Part shown: one piece after another, positions 61,917-64,000 of the stretch | Position numbering within the stretch: position 1 is the stretch's first letter | How the letters are laid out: each line of letters opens with the position of its first letter | Assembly: GCF_006351965.1 (NCBI RefSeq) | Contig: NZ_CP040932.1 | Location: forward strand, 992,001 to 1,056,000 | DNA length: 64,000 bases | Source of the DNA: Oceanicola sp. D3 | Lineage (GTDB): Bacteria; Pseudomonadota; Alphaproteobacteria; Rhodobacterales; Rhodobacteraceae | Reading direction: 5' to 3' | Program-made: the position numbers and the translations under genes | Notes under the pieces: generated by a model | What the model saw: only the letters and a program-made list of their open reading frames with translations | The model's database searches: none | What the model was told of the DNA's origin: nothing

Positions 61917-62049
61917 CCCATCGGCACCTCCCCGCGACCCCGCAACCCCACGTCACATCCCCATCGCGCTTGATCCCGGCGCGGCTCTCGCCCACACTCG
62001 CTGCACTGGACGAGGCCGAAAACGGCCCGCCACGACGGGGAGGACGACC

Positions 62050-63927
62050 ATGAGCTTTCAGAGCACCGCAGATCTGCGCGCGATCGAAAACCAGATGACC
62101 TGGGAAGAGCGGGGCATGCCCGCCACGATCTACGATTTCATCTCGGCCACCAAGGCCAAGCACGGCGCGCGCCCTGCGCTCAGCTACCAGATCTTCTCCG
62201 ACCCCGGTGCCAAGGCCGAAACCCTCAGCTGGAACGAGCTGCACGCCAAAACCACGCAGGCCGCCAACCTCTTCCGGTCGCTGGGCGTTGGCCCCAACGA
62301 CACCGTCGCCTACCTGCTGCCCAACGCCAATGAAACCGTGGTCACCCTGCTCGGCGGCGCGGTGGCGGGTATCGTCAACCCGATCAACCCGCTGCTGGAG
62401 CCCGATCACATCGCCGCCATCCTGCGCCAGACCGGCGCCAAGGTGCTGGTGACGATGAAGAGCTTCCCCAAGTCCGACGTGGCCCAGAAGGCGGCCGAGG
62501 CCGTCAAGCATGCGCCGAACGTCACCACCGTGCTCGAGGTCGACCTGCTGCGCTACGTCACCGGGCTGAAAAAGTTCATCATCCCCTTCATCCGCCCCAA
62601 GGTCGACCACGGCCACCACGCCAATGTGATGGATTTCAACGCCGAGCTGGCCAAGCAGCGCCCGGATGCGCTGGAGTTCCCCGACCCCAAGGAAGACCGC
62701 GTCGCCGCCTATTTCCACACCGGCGGCACCACCGGCATGCCCAAGGTGGCCCAGCACAAGGTCTCGGGTATGGTCTACAACGGCTGGATCGGCCACGAAC
62801 TGCTCTTCACCGAGCAGGATAACGTGCTCTGCCCGCTGCCGCTGTTCCACGTCTTCGCCTGCCACGTCATCTTCATGGCCGCCATCGCCAGCGGCATGCA
62901 TGTCGTCTTCCCCACCCCCGCAGGCTATCGCGGCGACGGGGTGTTCGATAATTTCTGGAAGCTGATCGAACGCTGGAAAATCAGCTTCATCATCACCGTG
63001 CCCACCGCGCTCTCGGCGCTGATGCAGCGGCCCGTCGATGCCGATGTCTCCACCGTCAAAACCGCCTTCTCCGGCTCCTCGCCGCTGCCGGTCGAGCTGT
63101 TCAACCGCTTCGAAAAGGCCACCGGCGTCGAGGTGGTCGAGGGCTACGGGCTGACAGAATGCACCTGCCTCGTCTCCTGCAACCCGCCCTCGGGCGAAAA
63201 GAAGATCGGCTCCGTCGGCATCCCGTTTCCCTACACCGAGGTGAAAATCCTCTGTGACACGCCGGACGGGCCAACCGAATGCGGCACCGATGACGTGGGC
63301 GAAATCTGCGTGTCCTCCCCCGGCGTCTTCCCGGGCTCGACCTATACCGAGGAGGACAAGAACCACAAACTCTTCCACCACGATGTCTACCTGCGCACCG
63401 GCGATCTGGGCCGGATCGACGAAGAGGGCTACCTCTGGATCACCGGCCGCGCCAAGGATCTGATCATCCGCGGCGGCCACAACATCGACCCGGCAGAAAT
63501 CGAAGATGCACTGGCCGGTCACGAGGCGGTGGCCTTCGCAGGCGCCATCGGTCAGCCCGACGCCCATTCGGGCGAGCTGCCCTGCGCCTATGTCGAGCTG
63601 GTGAGCGGGGCCAATGTCACCGAGCAGGAGCTGATCGAATACGCCAACGAGCGCATCCACGAGCGCGCGGCCTACCCGAAATACCTCGAAATCCTGTCCG
63701 AACTGCCGAAAACGGCGGTGGGCAAGGTCTTCAAGCCCGACCTGCGGCGCATGGCGATCACCCGGATCTATAATGAGGCGCTCGAGGGCACCGGGGCGGA
63801 AGTCGCCGAAGTGGTCGAAGACAAGAAGCGCGGGCTCGTCGCCAAGCTGAAGAAAACCGGCCAGACCGACGAGGCCAGGGTGGCCGAAGCCCTCGGCAGC
63901 TTTACCCGCCCCTGGGACTGGGCGTGA
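62050..63927 (+). CDS. Acyl-CoA synthetase (AMP-forming)
   Basis: A 625-residue ANL-superfamily ligase. AMP-binding loop YFHTGGTTGMPKVAQHK near residue 225, GYGLTECTCLVSC near residue 365, YLRTGDLGRIDEEGYLWITGRAKDLIIRGGHNIDPAEIE near residue 450, and the C-terminal Lys in LPKTAVGKVFKPDLRR. An acyl chain is activated via an adenylate to acyl-CoA; the substrate is probably a fatty or other carboxylic acid. Starts after GGGAGGACGACC. The stop overlaps the GTG of the next gene. Confidence 0.92.
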   Translation: MSFQSTADLRAIENQMTWEERGMPATIYDFISATKAKHGARPALSYQIFSDPGAKAETLSWNELHAKTTQAANLFRSLGVGPNDTVAYLLPNANETVVTLLGGAVAGIVNPINPLLEPDHIAAILRQTGAKVLVTMKSFPKSDVAQKAAEAVKHAPNVTTVLEVDLLRYVTGLKKFIIPFIRPKVDHGHHANVMDFNAELAKQRPDALEFPDPKEDRVAAYFHTGGTTGMPKVAQHKVSGMVYNGWIGHELLFTEQDNVLCPLPLFHVFACHVIFMAAIASGMHVVFPTPAGYRGDGVFDNFWKLIERWKISFIITVPTALSALMQRPVDADVSTVKTAFSGSSPLPVELFNRFEKATGVEVVEGYGLTECTCLVSCNPPSGEKKIGSVGIPFPYTEVKILCDTPDGPTECGTDDVGEICVSSPGVFPGSTYTEEDKNHKLFHHDVYLRTGDLGRIDEEGYLWITGRAKDLIIRGGHNIDPAEIEDALAGHEAVAFAGAIGQPDAHSGELPCAYVELVSGANVTEQELIEYANERIHERAAYPKYLEILSELPKTAVGKVFKPDLRRMAITRIYNEALEGTGAEVAEVVEDKKRGLVAKLKKTGQTDEARVAEALGSFTRPWDWA

Positions 63928-64000
63928 GCCTCACCTTCGACGAAGCCACGTTCGGCGCGCTCAACGCCGAGGGCTACGACGAAGGCATATTACCGGACAC
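63924..64000 (+). CDS. Partial CDS after acyl-CoA synthetase (runs off the window)
   Basis: Only about 25 codons are visible, starting at a GTG that overlaps the acyl-CoA synthetase stop (GTGA) and reading SLTFDEATFGALNAEGYDEG. The frame stays open to the edge. Overlap suggests translational coupling and a related role, but no family can be named from so little. Confidence 0.5.
   Translation, partial: MSLTFDEATFGALNAEGYDEGILPD

Noticed and set aside
61903-63660. A 585-codon minus-strand frame opposite the acyl-CoA synthetase
   Set aside because: Antisense shadow; the plus-strand gene has all ANL ligase motifs.
1-64000. CRISPR array, insertion sequence, prophage or toxin-antitoxin pair
   Set aside because: I looked for regularly spaced repeats, transposase motifs and phage genes and found none.

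Overview
The window is high-GC and gene-dense, with overlapping start and stop codons, many TRAP and ABC uptake systems, a TGA-N9-TCA iron-box candidate, a SapC-family protein and repeated CCCACCCTACAG intergenic palindromes. This points to the chromosome of an alphaproteobacterium of the Rhodobacteraceae (Roseobacter group). I see no insertion sequence, prophage, CRISPR array or rRNA. One tRNA, tRNA-Gly(UCC), is present. About 58 protein genes can be supported, two of them cut by the window edges.

Layout. 0-5.2 kb: a partial TetR regulator, a small exported protein, S-formylglutathione hydrolase, a DUF188 protein and a lone dnaE2 that stops before its usual C-terminal OB domain. 5.2-10.2 kb: a leftward operon (exported Cys-rich protein, azlC, azlD, RraA-like) divergent from a XylD-like sugar-acid dehydratase and an SDR. 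10.2-22.9 kb: a large sugar-acid catabolic block with a DMT permease, SDR, 3-hydroxyisobutyrate-dehydrogenase-like enzyme, Gfo/Idh oxidoreductase, UxaA-type dehydratase, PhyH dioxygenase, mandelate-racemase-subgroup enolase and TRAP transporter, divergent from a GntR regulator and an FAH-family hydrolase. The same 14-bp palindrome TTTGGTATACCAAA occurs at 7.50 kb and 21.22 kb, which suggests one GntR regulon spanning both blocks.

22.9-29.1 kb: a LysR regulator, then an SDR, an LtnD-like dehydrogenase and a split transketolase, divergent from an oxidoreductase resembling the DXR-like (DRL) family. 29.1-39.9 kb: a LacI regulator with two operators and a ten-cistron operon made of a sugar ABC importer, sugar isomerase, Gfo/Idh, aldo-keto reductase, cytoplasmic GH43 beta-xylosidase-type hydrolase and a TolB-like propeller. 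39.9-46.4 kb: a SapC-family protein and a haem uptake locus (hmuTUV, an IsdG-like haem monooxygenase, and a convergent TonB-dependent haem receptor with an iron box).

46.4-57.4 kb: a leftward DUF917 / hydantoinase-oxoprolinase / AroM / flavin-reductase operon divergent from a Dpp/Opp-type ABC importer that ends in a LysR gene. This looks like one uptake-and-degradation unit for an unknown small amide or cyclic amino-acid derivative. 57.4-64 kb: tRNA-Gly, a GH25 lipoprotein, an MsbA-like ABC exporter, a frameshifted RhtA-like exporter divergent from an Lrp/AsnC regulator, an acyl-CoA synthetase and the start of another gene.

The strongest leads are the GntR-linked set of three unrelated sugar-acid dehydratases plus a dioxygenase, the DRL-like enzyme beside a split transketolase, the DUF917-HyuA-AroM-Dpp unit, the IsdG-like haem degradation arrangement and the truncated dnaE2. 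All functional assignments rest on reading the sequence and on recalled family knowledge; no database search was run.
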